This document shows positions 25,842 to 34,343 of a DNA stretch of 64,000 nucleotides, in pieces. Source of the stretch: Erythrobacter sp. (GTDB lineage Bacteria > Pseudomonadota > Alphaproteobacteria > Sphingomonadales > Sphingomonadaceae); the NCBI GenBank assembly GCA_023653115.1, contig JAMNXO010000010.1, positions 1 to 64,000 on the forward strand, read 5' to 3'. The position numbers and the translations under genes were made by a program. The notes under the pieces were generated by a model that saw only the letters and a program-made list of their open reading frames with translations, was not told the origin of the DNA and made no database searches. Numbering within the stretch: the first letter of the stretch is position 1; every line of letters starts with the position of its first letter.

Positions 25842-27038
25842 ATGAACCTCGAATTCACCGCCGAAGAGCAGGCCTTCCGCGACGAAGTCCGCGCCTTCAT
25901 CGCCGAGAACTATCCCAAGCACCTCGCCGACTTCGGGATGCGCGAGGACATGGAGCGCGAGGACTTCCTCGCCTGGCACAAAATTCTCGGCAAGAAGGGC
26001 TGGTCCGTCCCCGCATGGCCGACCGAATATGGCGGCACCGGCTGGACCCCGACCCAGCGTTACATCTGGTCGGAAGAAAACGCTCGCGCCAGCACCGTCA
26101 TGCCGCTGCCCTTCGGCGTCTCGATGGTCGGGCCGGTGATCTACACCTTCGGCAATGCCGAACAGAAGGCCAAGCACCTGCCCGGCATCGTCAGCGGCGA
26201 TGTGTGGTGGTGTCAGGGCTATTCGGAACCGGGCGCAGGTTCCGACCTTGCCAGCCTCAAGACCACCGCGGTGCGTGACGGCGATCACTACATCATCAAC
26301 GGCCAGAAGACCTGGACCACGCTCGCCCAGCACGCCGATTGGGGCTTCTTCCTGTGCCGCACCGATCCCACTGCCAAGCAGCAGGAAGGCATCAGCTTCA
26401 TCCTCGTCGACATGAAGACGCCGGGCGTTGAAGTGAAGCCGATCAAGCTGCTCGACGGCGGCTACGAGGTCAACGAGACCTGGCTGACCGATGTGCGCGT
26501 GCCGGTCGAGAACCTCGTCGGGCAGGAGAACAAGGGCTGGACCTACGCCAAGTTCCTGCTCGCCCACGAACGTTCGGGCATCGCCGGGGTGGCCCGTTCC
26601 AAGCGCGGCATCGAAAAGCTGCGCGAAATCGCCGCCAACGAAAGCCTTGATGGCGCGCCGCTGATCAAGGATTTCGATTTCGCCAAGAAGGTGAGCCAGC
26701 TCGAGATCGATCTGGCCGCGCTTGAAATCACCGAACTGCGCACGCTCGCGGGCGAGCAGGCGGGCAAGGGGCCGGGGCCGGAAAGCTCGATCCTCAAGAT
26801 CAAGGGCACCGAGATCCAGCAGCGCCTCACCGAACTGACGCTGGAAGCGGTCGGCACCTATGGCGCGCCCTACATGGGCGGCGTGTCGAACGACAACGGC
26901 TCGAACGAATTCCCGGTCGGCCCCGACTACGCCACCCACGCCGCTGCGACCTATTTCAACATGCGCAAGACTTCGATCTATGGCGGATCGAATGAAATTC
27001 AGCGCAACATCATCACCAAAATGATCCTCGGCCTGTAA
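25842..27038 (+). CDS. acyl-CoA dehydrogenase (first of a pair)
   Basis: This 398-residue flavoprotein has the acyl-CoA dehydrogenase fold: SEPGAGSDLASLKTTAVRDG (FAD/substrate region), INGQKTWTTLAQHADWGFFL, a central beta-domain, and the C-terminal YGGSNEIQRNIITKMILGL. It oxidises an acyl-CoA to the enoyl-CoA using FAD. The position that is Glu in the MCAD motif YEGTSQIQR is Gly here, as in many actinobacterial-type FadE subunits. GGAGAG lies 9 nt upstream of the ATG. A smaller acyl-CoA dehydrogenase follows after 26 nt, so the two may form a heteromer. Confidence 0.9.
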   Translation: MNLEFTAEEQAFRDEVRAFIAENYPKHLADFGMREDMEREDFLAWHKILGKKGWSVPAWPTEYGGTGWTPTQRYIWSEENARASTVMPLPFGVSMVGPVIYTFGNAEQKAKHLPGIVSGDVWWCQGYSEPGAGSDLASLKTTAVRDGDHYIINGQKTWTTLAQHADWGFFLCRTDPTAKQQEGISFILVDMKTPGVEVKPIKLLDGGYEVNETWLTDVRVPVENLVGQENKGWTYAKFLLAHERSGIAGVARSKRGIEKLREIAANESLDGAPLIKDFDFAKKVSQLEIDLAALEITELRTLAGEQAGKGPGPESSILKIKGTEIQQRLTELTLEAVGTYGAPYMGGVSNDNGSNEFPVGPDYATHAAATYFNMRKTSIYGGSNEIQRNIITKMILGL

Positions 27039-27064
27039 GAGCCTCAGAGGACGGGAGAGAACAC

Positions 27065-28195
27065 GTGGACTTCAACTTCACCGAAGAACAGGACATGGTC
27101 CGCGCCGGCCTGTCGCGGCTGGTGCGCGAGCAATATGACTGGGAAACCCGTCGCAAGGCGATTGCCAGCAGTGCCGGTTGGCGGCCCGAAGTGTGGGCGC
27201 AACTGGCCGAGCTCGGCATCCTCGGGATGCCCTTCTCCGAAGCCGATGGCGGCTTTGGCGGCGGCGCGGTCGATGCGATGGTGATCATGCAGGAATTCGG
27301 CAAGGGCCTGGTGGTCGAGCCGTTCATTCCCACCGTGGTCTGCGCCGGCGGCTTCCTCAAGCACGGCGGCACCGCGGCGCAGAAGGAAGAGCATATCGGC
27401 GGGATCGTGGCGGGCAGCGCCGTGTTCGCCTTCGCCTATGCCGAGCCGCGCGGCCGGTTTGACTATGCCGATCTCGAAACCACTGCCGCCAAGGATGGCG
27501 CAGGCTATGTGCTGAACGGGCACAAGGCGGTCGTTATCGGCGCGCCCTGGGCGAGCCACCTGATCGTTACTGCCCGCACCGGCGGCGCACGGCGCGACCG
27601 GGACGGCGTGTCGGTGTTCGTGGTCGCCAAGGATGCCGCCGGGATCACCACCCGCGACTATGTGACGGTTGATGGCCGCCGCGCTTCGGAAGTCTATTTC
27701 GAAAACGTCGCGCTGCCGGCTGACGCGCTGATCGGCGAAGAAGGCGCTGGCCTCGCGCTGATCGAACTCGTCACCGACGAAGCCATCGCCGCGCTGTGCG
27801 CCGAGGCCTGCGGGGCGATGAAGGTCGCCCACGCGATGACGGTGGAGTATTCGCGCCAGCGCAAGCAGTTCGGCGTGCCCATCGGCAGCTTCCAGGTGCT
27901 CCAGCACCGCATGGTCGATATGTACACGGCCTACGAACAGGCGCTCTCGCTGACCTATCTCGCCACCCTGCGGCTGGGTTCGGACGAACGGGCACGCAAG
28001 CAGGCGGTCTCGGCGGCGAAGGTTGGCGTCGGCCAGGCGGCGCGGCTGATCGGGCAAGAAGCGGTGCAGATCCACGGCGGCAACGGCGTGACCGACGAAT
28101 ATGCCATCGGCCATTTCTTCAAGCGCCTGACGATCTTCGATTCCGAATTCGGCAACGTCGATCACCACCTCAAGCGCCACGTTTCGCTGGGCTGA
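27065..28195 (+). CDS. acyl-CoA dehydrogenase (second of a pair)
   Basis: This 376-residue protein belongs to the acyl-CoA dehydrogenase family but is shorter and divergent. It has FTEEQDMVRAGLSRLVREQ at the N-terminus, a substrate region with AYAEPRGRFDYADLETTA, and a C-terminus with IHGGNGVTDEYAIGHFFKRL. It starts at a GTG with GGGAG upstream. Pairs like this, one about 395 residues and one about 375, form alpha2-beta2 acyl-CoA dehydrogenases acting on steroid or branched CoA esters in actinobacteria. Whether this pair does so, and on which substrate, is inference. Confidence 0.88.
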   Translation: MDFNFTEEQDMVRAGLSRLVREQYDWETRRKAIASSAGWRPEVWAQLAELGILGMPFSEADGGFGGGAVDAMVIMQEFGKGLVVEPFIPTVVCAGGFLKHGGTAAQKEEHIGGIVAGSAVFAFAYAEPRGRFDYADLETTAAKDGAGYVLNGHKAVVIGAPWASHLIVTARTGGARRDRDGVSVFVVAKDAAGITTRDYVTVDGRRASEVYFENVALPADALIGEEGAGLALIELVTDEAIAALCAEACGAMKVAHAMTVEYSRQRKQFGVPIGSFQVLQHRMVDMYTAYEQALSLTYLATLRLGSDERARKQAVSAAKVGVGQAARLIGQEAVQIHGGNGVTDEYAIGHFFKRLTIFDSEFGNVDHHLKRHVSLG

Positions 28196-28224
28196 GGCGG
28201 GCGCGGGCACGAGGGGCGGACAGC

Positions 28225-29109
28225 GTGTCGTTTGAACATGCAGCGCGCAGCCTGCTGGTGGTGCTGGTGGCCAGCGCCCTAGGCTTGGCATTCGCATGGG
28301 GCGCCAGCGGTGGCAGCGCTATGCTGGCAGGCTGGCCGGCGGTGTTCGTCTGCGCGGGCCTTGCCTTTGCGGTGAACTGGCTCGCCTTCCTTCCCGCAGC
28401 TGCGTTCCAGAGTGACCGCTTCTACGACACCACCGGCGCGCTCACCTATCTCACGGTGATCGCGGCGGCGTGTGCTGCCAGCTGGCCGCTCGATGCGCGC
28501 AGCGCGATTGTGGCGGGGATGGTGGCGATCTGGACGGTGCGGCTCGGCAGCTTCCTGTTTACCCGCATCCATGCCGCAGGCGGCACCGATGTGCGGTTCG
28601 CCAAGATCAAGGTGAACCCGCCGCGCTTTCTGGTGGCGTGGACGCTGCAGGCCTGTTGGGTGATCTTCACCGCGTCCGCAGCACTCGTCATCATCACCGC
28701 GCCGGAGAGCCGCCCGCTCGATGCCTTTTTCTGGGCGGGTGCGGGGCTGTGGGGCATCGGCTTCGCCTTCGAAGTGATCGCCGATGATCAGAAGCGCCGC
28801 TTCCGCGCCGATCCGGCCAATCACGGCAAGTTCATCACCTCGGGCCTGTGGGCATGGTCGCAGCACCCCAACTATTTCGGCGAGATCACGCTGTGGGCGG
28901 GCATTTTGGTGATCGCTTTGCCGCAGCTTTCCGGTTGGAACTGGCTGGTGGTGTTCTCGCCCGTCTTCGTCGCGCTGCTGCTGACACGGGTGAGCGGGAT
29001 CAACCTGCTCGATGCCATCGCGAAGAAGCGCTGGGGCGATGATCCGGCGTGGCAGGCCTATGTGGCGCGCACCCCGGTGCTGCTGCCGCGCCCGCCGCGC
29101 CAGGGCTGA
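28225..29109 (+). CDS. DUF1295 family membrane protein (steroid 5-alpha-reductase-like)
   Basis: This 294-residue protein has about seven membrane helices. The C-terminal part carries the family motif: FEVIADDQKRRFRADPANHG, then WAWSQHPNYFGEITLWAG. DUF1295 proteins resemble 3-oxo-5-alpha-steroid 4-dehydrogenases and isoprenylcysteine methyltransferases, but most have no proven substrate. The start is a GTG at 28225 with GAGGGGCGGA upstream. It follows the acyl-CoA dehydrogenase pair by 29 nt in the same direction, which fits a lipid or steroid-like oxidation unit. Confidence 0.85.
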   Translation: MSFEHAARSLLVVLVASALGLAFAWGASGGSAMLAGWPAVFVCAGLAFAVNWLAFLPAAAFQSDRFYDTTGALTYLTVIAAACAASWPLDARSAIVAGMVAIWTVRLGSFLFTRIHAAGGTDVRFAKIKVNPPRFLVAWTLQACWVIFTASAALVIITAPESRPLDAFFWAGAGLWGIGFAFEVIADDQKRRFRADPANHGKFITSGLWAWSQHPNYFGEITLWAGILVIALPQLSGWNWLVVFSPVFVALLLTRVSGINLLDAIAKKRWGDDPAWQAYVARTPVLLPRPPRQG

Positions 29110-29181
29110 TGCACGGTTACCGGCTGCGAGACAGGTGTCCCGCAGCCGGCTTCCGTCACCATCCGTGATCGGGCAAGTGGC

Positions 29182-29655
29182 CTAGGGGGCCATGTACCAC
29201 TGGCCAGTGCCCTTGGATTTCGCGTCCGTGTACCAGTACATGGTCAGCGCGCCGCTCTGGCCGTCAGCAGGCCCGCCCTTGCCTTGCATCCCGCCCATGC
29301 ATCCCAGCGGCGTTTCGGGGCCGGGCTTGCCGATATAGTTGCAGCCATAAGCTATGTTGTAGGAGCCCTGATCGTCCTTGGCCGTGCAGGACAGGTGGAT
29401 CGTGAAGATCCCGCCTGTCGGCTGGCCGAGGCCGACACAGCGAATCGTTCCCTTGGTCATGCTGCCATCGTTCATGGTGGTGACATAGGTGCCCTTGACC
29501 GAGCCACCGGCGTAGCGCGTGCCTTCCGGCCCGCTAAGGCCGCCAACCGATTCAACCGGTTCCCATGTGGTTTCATGCGTAAAGCTCTGCGCCGCAGCCG
29601 GTGTGGCCATTGCAGCGGCAAGAACGTCGAAGACAATAAGGTAATGATTCTTCAT
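29182..29655 (-). CDS. secreted protein of unknown function
   Basis: This 157-residue protein has a signal peptide (MKNHYLIVFDVLAAAMATPA, cleavage near AAAQ). The mature part is Gly-rich with four Cys (in IRCVG, LSCTAK, YGCNYI and LGCMGG), a pattern that suggests disulfides. No domain is recognised. It ends YWYTDAKSKGTGQWYMAP. The gene is isolated on the minus strand between convergent and divergent neighbours. Its upstream region is AT-rich and carries a perfect inverted repeat, 24 nt from the start codon. Confidence 0.7.
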   Translation of the reverse strand: MKNHYLIVFDVLAAAMATPAAAQSFTHETTWEPVESVGGLSGPEGTRYAGGSVKGTYVTTMNDGSMTKGTIRCVGLGQPTGGIFTIHLSCTAKDDQGSYNIAYGCNYIGKPGPETPLGCMGGMQGKGGPADGQSGALTMYWYTDAKSKGTGQWYMAP

Positions 29656-29960
29656 AGAATTGACTCCCCAAACAGAAAGAATTCAAAACCATGAAATATC
29701 CGGGTTTTGAATTCGATTCGCTCCCCTGAAAAACAACTATCATTGCTGGCAAAAATATTCAAATCCAACGAGAACTGACGGAACTATTCAATATCCAAGT
29801 AACCATTTACATGGAAACTTGAGTCGGGCTTTCCGTTGTCAAGCGGCATCCTCGGCCGCAAAGTGTTGTTCGTTTCCGTGGGCTTAACGCTCTGTCAAAG
29901 GTGCTGCGTTACAGTGCGGGGGAGGCATTTCTCCTCCCAACCCCTGTCCGAGTACCGCCC
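29656..29960. other. AT-rich 305-nt intergenic island
   Basis: The stretch between the secreted-protein gene and the PilZ gene is much richer in A and T than the rest of the window, especially 29656-29830. It holds the inverted repeat at 29679-29714 and the divergent promoters. I see no gene or insertion-sequence end in it. Confidence 0.6.
29679..29714. repeat. perfect 12-bp inverted repeat, possible operator
   Basis: GAATTCAAAACC and its exact reverse complement GGTTTTGAATTC are separated by 12 nt. The arms also each begin or end with the palindrome GAATTC. It lies 24 nt upstream of the secreted-protein start on the minus strand. This could be a regulator site or a leader hairpin. Which one cannot be told from sequence. 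Confidence 0.7.
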
Positions 29961-30290
29961 ATGATCGTCACGAAGAGGAATCCCCGCCGCGCCCCCGCAT
30001 TCCTGAAGGCGGTGTTGCAGGGGGAGGATTCGACGCAGGAAGTCTGCGTGCGCGATGTCTCGGTGAACGGGGCGCTGCTCGAAGTGCTCCAGCCACTGCG
30101 GGTGTTCGAGATGGTCACGCTCACCTGCGGCAATTCGCGGGTCAACGGGATCGTCGCGTGGTCTGACGATGGCCGGCTCGGGATGGAGTTTTCCGAACTG
30201 CTGACCGGCGACACGCTGGTCGATTCGCTCGAACAGCGCATGAAGATTTCGGCGCCGCGGACCTATCAGAGCGGGCAGCTCGATCGCTGA
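29961..30290 (+). CDS. PilZ-like domain protein
   Basis: This 109-residue single-domain protein has a basic N-terminus (TKRNPRRAPAFLKAVL), then VCVRDVSVNGALLEV, matching the D/NxSxxG element of PilZ c-di-GMP receptors. LTCGNSRVNGIVAWSDDGRLGMEF is the typical later strand pair, written here as LTCGNSRVNG and AWSDDGRLGMEF. The classical RxxxR motif is only loosely present (RNPRR). It may bind c-di-GMP and alter motility or envelope functions. I chose the ATG at 29961; an upstream GTG at 29901 is open but less likely. Confidence 0.75.
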   Translation: MIVTKRNPRRAPAFLKAVLQGEDSTQEVCVRDVSVNGALLEVLQPLRVFEMVTLTCGNSRVNGIVAWSDDGRLGMEFSELLTGDTLVDSLEQRMKISAPRTYQSGQLDR

Positions 30291-30412
30291 TCGCCGGATC
30301 GGCTGGCGGGACGGGTATCTGCCAAGCCGTGGGCAACCCGCCCTCCCAAGTTGCAATTCCATGACGCGCCGCTAGGCGGGGAGCGAAACGCGCCAACCGG
30401 GGATTCGCAGCG

Positions 30413-31348
30413 ATGAAGATCATGTCCGGCAATTCGAACTTGCCGCTTGCCCGGGCCATTGCGGCCTATCTCGAAATCCCGCTTACCGATGCAAGCGTGC
30501 GGCGCTTTGCCGACGAGGAAGTCTTCGTCGAGATCCACGAAAACGTGCGCGGCGAGGATGTGTTCGTGGTCCAGCCGACCAGCTTTCCGGCCAATGACAA
30601 CCTGATGGAGCTGCTGATCTGCATCGATGCGCTGCGCCGCGCCTCGGCCAAGCGGATCACTGCGGTGGTGCCCTATTTCGGCTATGCCCGGCAGGATCGC
30701 AAACCCGGCCCGCGCACCCCGATCTCGGCCAAGCTGGTGGCGAACCTGATCACCCAGGCGGGCGCTGACCGGATGCTGGCGGTGGACCTCCACGCCGGGC
30801 AGATCCAGGGCTTCTTCGATATCCCGACCGACAATCTCTACGCCGCGCCCGTGATGGCCGCCGATATTCAGGCGCGTTACGGCGATCAGGCGCTGATGGT
30901 CGTCAGCCCCGATGTCGGCGGCGTGGTGCGCGCCCGTGCGCTGGCCAAGCGGCTTGATAACGCCCCGCTCGCGATCGTCGACAAGCGCCGCGATCGTCCG
31001 GGCGAGAGCGAGGTGATGAACATCATCGGAGACGTTTCGGGCCGTCACTGCATTCTTATCGACGATATCATCGATTCGGGGGGCACCCTGTGCAACGCTG
31101 CCGAGGCGCTGCTGGCGAACGGCGCAAAGTCGGTCGCGGCCTATATCACCCACGGCGTGCTGTCGGGCGGGGCCGTGGCGCGGATCAACGGATCGGCCCT
31201 GAAGGAGCTGGTGATCACCGATTCGATCCGGCCCACGGAAGCCGCCGAACAGTCCGACCGCATCCGCGTCCTCACCATCGCGCCGCTTGTTGGCGAGGCG
31301 ATCCGCCGGATTGCCGATGAAAGCTCGGTGTCGAGCCTGTTCGACTGA
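30413..31348 (+). CDS. prs: ribose-phosphate pyrophosphokinase
   Basis: This 311-residue enzyme makes PRPP from ribose-5-phosphate and ATP, the precursor for nucleotides, His and Trp. Motifs are [43 protein letters not shown] and the PRPP loop [20 protein letters not shown]. The length is normal for class I enzymes. It is a single gene, ending 10 nt before a convergent AraC regulator. hisN, a PRPP-pathway related gene, lies about 1 kb further on. Confidence 0.96.
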   Translation: MKIMSGNSNLPLARAIAAYLEIPLTDASVRRFADEEVFVEIHENVRGEDVFVVQPTSFPANDNLMELLICIDALRRASAKRITAVVPYFGYARQDRKPGPRTPISAKLVANLITQAGADRMLAVDLHAGQIQGFFDIPTDNLYAAPVMAADIQARYGDQALMVVSPDVGGVVRARALAKRLDNAPLAIVDKRRDRPGESEVMNIIGDVSGRHCILIDDIIDSGGTLCNAAEALLANGAKSVAAYITHGVLSGGAVARINGSALKELVITDSIRPTEAAEQSDRIRVLTIAPLVGEAIRRIADESSVSSLFD

Positions 31349-31358
31349 GGCCCGAGGG

Positions 31359-32324
31359 CTAACGCCGCCAGGGCGGGGGCTGATCGGGTAGCGCCCGGCC
31401 CAGCACTTCGAGCCGGCGCGATTGCCGCGCTTCGAGCGTCAGGGTCATGAACGGCTGCGGTGTGCGCGCGAATTCGCGCGGGGTCATGCCGAAAAACGCC
31501 CGGAATTCGCGGTTCATGTGGCTCTGGTCAAAGAACCGCAGGGCGGCTTCCTCGGCTTCGCTGTCGTCGGCCACGCCGCGCAGGTGGGCGGCAATATCCA
31601 GCGCCCGCGCCCGGCGCAGCACCTTGGTTGCGGTCTGGCCATAGGCGCTCTTGATCTTGCGCTCGAGCGAGCGCCGCTCGACTCCGTGCTCTTCAGCGAA
31701 TTCGCCGATGTTCAGATTGGGATCGGCAAACACCGCCTTGTCGAACTGTTCGGTGATCGGATCGGGTTTGCGCCCGCCGGTCAGCTCGACCAATTGCAGC
31801 ACCAGTTTCTCGGCCACTCTCAGCCAGCGATCGGGCGGGCTTTCGGGATCGAACCACTTGATGATCCTTGCGCTCGTCCCCCATCGCTGGTTGCCGTAAA
31901 TGTGATCGTAGAGGATGATGCGATCCAGCGTATCTTCGACCTTCGGCCCGAGCAGCGCTGTCATGGCCCCCGGCTTGAGCGCGACACCGATCGTTGCAAA
32001 GCTGCCCTTGACGCTCACCGCCATGCGCTTTGTCTGCGCGCCGAACAGCATTGCGCAAGGGCCATATCGCCCCGCCCCGTCGCGGGTATGCGCGGTCCAT
32101 TCGCCGGCCAGCAGCGTTCGCATGACCGGCGTGTCGGAAATCAGTCCGCAATTCATCACGTGATCGGGCGCGGTTTCGACCTTGGTGGCGTAGATCCGCG
32201 CAACCCAGGGCGAGAGCGCTTCACAGGGTGCGCGATTGTTTGAAAGCGGCTCGCCATTGCGCGTGTGGCCGAGGGCAGAGCGCATCACCGCCCCCTGCGT
32301 TGCTGCCGGATTGTCGATGCTCAT
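31359..32324 (-). CDS. AraC-family transcriptional regulator
   Basis: This 321-residue protein has an N-terminal sensing region (about residues 40-200) and a C-terminal AraC-type double helix-turn-helix (about 205-300), with IGEFAEEHGVERRSLERKIK in the first helix-turn-helix and FFDQSHMNREFRAFFGMTPREF, here FFDQSHMNREFRAFFG, in the second. The effector is unknown. It lies convergent to prs and divergent from hisN. Its N-terminal half resembles the 'DUF6597-like' regions common in sphingomonad AraC proteins, an uncertain match. Confidence 0.85.
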   Translation of the reverse strand: MSIDNPAATQGAVMRSALGHTRNGEPLSNNRAPCEALSPWVARIYATKVETAPDHVMNCGLISDTPVMRTLLAGEWTAHTRDGAGRYGPCAMLFGAQTKRMAVSVKGSFATIGVALKPGAMTALLGPKVEDTLDRIILYDHIYGNQRWGTSARIIKWFDPESPPDRWLRVAEKLVLQLVELTGGRKPDPITEQFDKAVFADPNLNIGEFAEEHGVERRSLERKIKSAYGQTATKVLRRARALDIAAHLRGVADDSEAEEAALRFFDQSHMNREFRAFFGMTPREFARTPQPFMTLTLEARQSRRLEVLGRALPDQPPPWRR

Positions 32325-32435
32325 TACTTCGCCGTATCCCCCATCGCGGCTCCCCTAACCGATTTTTGCCGCTTGCACAGCACCGCGCATGATTGGGGTT
32401 GCAAAACGCCCCTGCGGCGTTGCACGGGCAGGGCC

Positions 32436-33206
32436 ATGACCGATAAAGACCTCGCCCTTGCCCTGCGCCTTGCCGATCTGGCCGGGGCTGCCATTCGCCC
32501 GCTCTTCCGCGGCACCTGGGATTCCGAGCGCAAGGCAGATCGCTCCTTCGTCACCGAAGCCGACCGCGCTGCCGAGGCCGCGATGCGCAAGCTGATCGAA
32601 GCGGAGTTCCCGCGCGACGGGATCATCGGCGAGGAATACGGCACCCGCAACGAAGGCGCGGGCCGCCAGTGGGTGATCGATCCGATCGACGGCACCACCA
32701 GCTTCATCGCCGGTCGCCCGATCTTCGGCACGCTGATCGCGCTGCTGCAGGATGGCTGGCCCGTGCTCGGCATCATCGATCAGCCCATCGCAGGCGAACG
32801 CTGGGTCGGGCGCATCGGCCAGCCGACACTGTTCAACGGGAAGCCCGCGACCGCGCGCCCGCTCAAGGAATTGGGCGATGCGGTGCTCGCCACCACCAGC
32901 CCGCACCTGTTCACCAATGAAGAGGCCGATGCCTTTATGTCGGTCGCCAAGACGGTGGCGGAGAAGAAGATCATCTACGGCGGGGACTGCTACAATTACG
33001 GCCTCGTGGCATCCGGCCATATCGACGTGGTGATCGAGGCGGGGCTGAAGCTGTATGACTATGCCGCGCTTGTCCCCGTGGTCGAAGGCGCAGGCGGAAT
33101 GATGGCGGACTGGCAGGGCCACCCGCTCGATGCCGGATCTGATGGCACCGTGATTGCGCTGGGCGATCCTGCGCGGCTCGAAGATGTGCTCGAGGCGATG
33201 GCGTAG
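32436..33206 (+). CDS. hisN: histidinol-phosphatase, inositol monophosphatase family
   Basis: This 256-residue Mg2+-dependent phosphatase has the family metal motif EEYGTRNEG and WVIDPIDGTTSFI, and the second site LYDYAALVPVVEGAGG. The HisN-type proteins of actinobacteria and alphaproteobacteria hydrolyse L-histidinol phosphate, the penultimate step of histidine synthesis. A general inositol or other sugar phosphatase cannot be ruled out. The ATG at 32436 follows an AGGGCC stretch. The gene stands alone, divergent from an AraC regulator. Confidence 0.82.
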   Translation: MTDKDLALALRLADLAGAAIRPLFRGTWDSERKADRSFVTEADRAAEAAMRKLIEAEFPRDGIIGEEYGTRNEGAGRQWVIDPIDGTTSFIAGRPIFGTLIALLQDGWPVLGIIDQPIAGERWVGRIGQPTLFNGKPATARPLKELGDAVLATTSPHLFTNEEADAFMSVAKTVAEKKIIYGGDCYNYGLVASGHIDVVIEAGLKLYDYAALVPVVEGAGGMMADWQGHPLDAGSDGTVIALGDPARLEDVLEAMA

Positions 33207-33289
33207 GGTAAAGCCGCCGCCGCCGCTGCTCCGAAAAGGCCATTGCCCCGCGCCGCTCCCCTGCTATCCCGGGCATGGGAGAGGACAGA

Positions 33290-34339
33290 ATGAGCGGATT
33301 TCCGGGGCATCCGGACGATATCACCGATGACTGGTGGGGCGCTGTGCTGGGCCGTGTGCCGGAGCGTTGGCGCTGGGAGCCGATCGGCACCGGGCAGGTG
33401 GGCGATTCGGTGCGCTTCACACTCGATTTCGGCGATGGTGCCGGGCCGCAGACGCTGGCGGGCAAGTTCGCCGCGGCCGATCCCACCAGCCGCGGCACGG
33501 CGGCGATGCTGGGCCTTTATGCCAAGGAAGTGCGCTTCTACCGCGATCTCGCCCCGCAATTGCCGGTGCGCACGCCCGCAGCCCTGTTCGCCGAAATTGC
33601 CGATGACGGGGCGAGCTTCTGCCTGCTGTTTGAAGATTGCGCTCCGGCGCGGGGCGGCAACCAGATTGCCGGCTGCACGCTGGCCGATGCCCGGGCCGCG
33701 ATTGTGCAGGCCGCCGCGCTTCATGCGCCGAGCTGGCACAACCGGGCGATGCTCGATCTGGACTGGCTCCAGTCCGATCCTGCCGCCGCGGCCCAGATCA
33801 AGGCGCTCTACCCGCAGGCACAGGGGATATTCCGCGAACGTTATGCGGGCGTGCTCAAGCCTGAATACATGGCGCTGTGCGAGGCGCTGGCCGAACACAC
33901 CGCCGCAACCGACCGGGCGAGTGAGGCCATAAACCTCGTCCACGGCGACTTCCGGCTCGACAATCTGCTGTTCGACATCAAGGGCGGCGCAGAGCCGATT
34001 GCGGTGCTCGACTGGCAGACCCTCACCATCGGCAACGGGCTCACCGATATCGGCTATTTCCTCGGCTGCGGCATCGGTGACGGGTTGCGCCGTGCGCACG
34101 AGGCCGAATTGCTCGATCTCTATTGTGCCGAGATGACCGCGCGCGGCGTGCCGATGAACCGCGATATGATCTGGCGCGATTATGTCGTGGGCGCGCTGCA
34201 CGGGGTCTCCACCGCCGTGTTCAGCGCCGCCTTCGTCGTGCGCACCGAGCGGGGCGATGCCAATTTCCTGTCCATGGCGCGCGGCGCCTGCGCGCTGTGC
34301 CTTGAGCATGGCAGCCTAGACCTGATGCAGAAAGGATGA
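33290..34339 (+). CDS. aminoglycoside-phosphotransferase / ecdysteroid-kinase-like protein
   Basis: This 349-residue protein has the protein-kinase-like phosphotransferase fold. The catalytic loop is INLVHGDFRLDNLLFD and the metal site is AVLDWQTLTIGNGLTDIGYF. Earlier, CLLFEDCAP marks the hinge region. Members of this group phosphorylate small molecules such as steroids, aminoglycosides, choline or sugars. The substrate here is unknown. I chose the ATG at 33290, which has GGAGAGG upstream, over the ATG at 33275. The next gene starts 4 nt after the stop, so they form an operon. Confidence 0.83.
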   Translation: MSGFPGHPDDITDDWWGAVLGRVPERWRWEPIGTGQVGDSVRFTLDFGDGAGPQTLAGKFAAADPTSRGTAAMLGLYAKEVRFYRDLAPQLPVRTPAALFAEIADDGASFCLLFEDCAPARGGNQIAGCTLADARAAIVQAAALHAPSWHNRAMLDLDWLQSDPAAAAQIKALYPQAQGIFRERYAGVLKPEYMALCEALAEHTAATDRASEAINLVHGDFRLDNLLFDIKGGAEPIAVLDWQTLTIGNGLTDIGYFLGCGIGDGLRRAHEAELLDLYCAEMTARGVPMNRDMIWRDYVVGALHGVSTAVFSAAFVVRTERGDANFLSMARGACALCLEHGSLDLMQKG

Positions 34340-34343
34340 CGCG

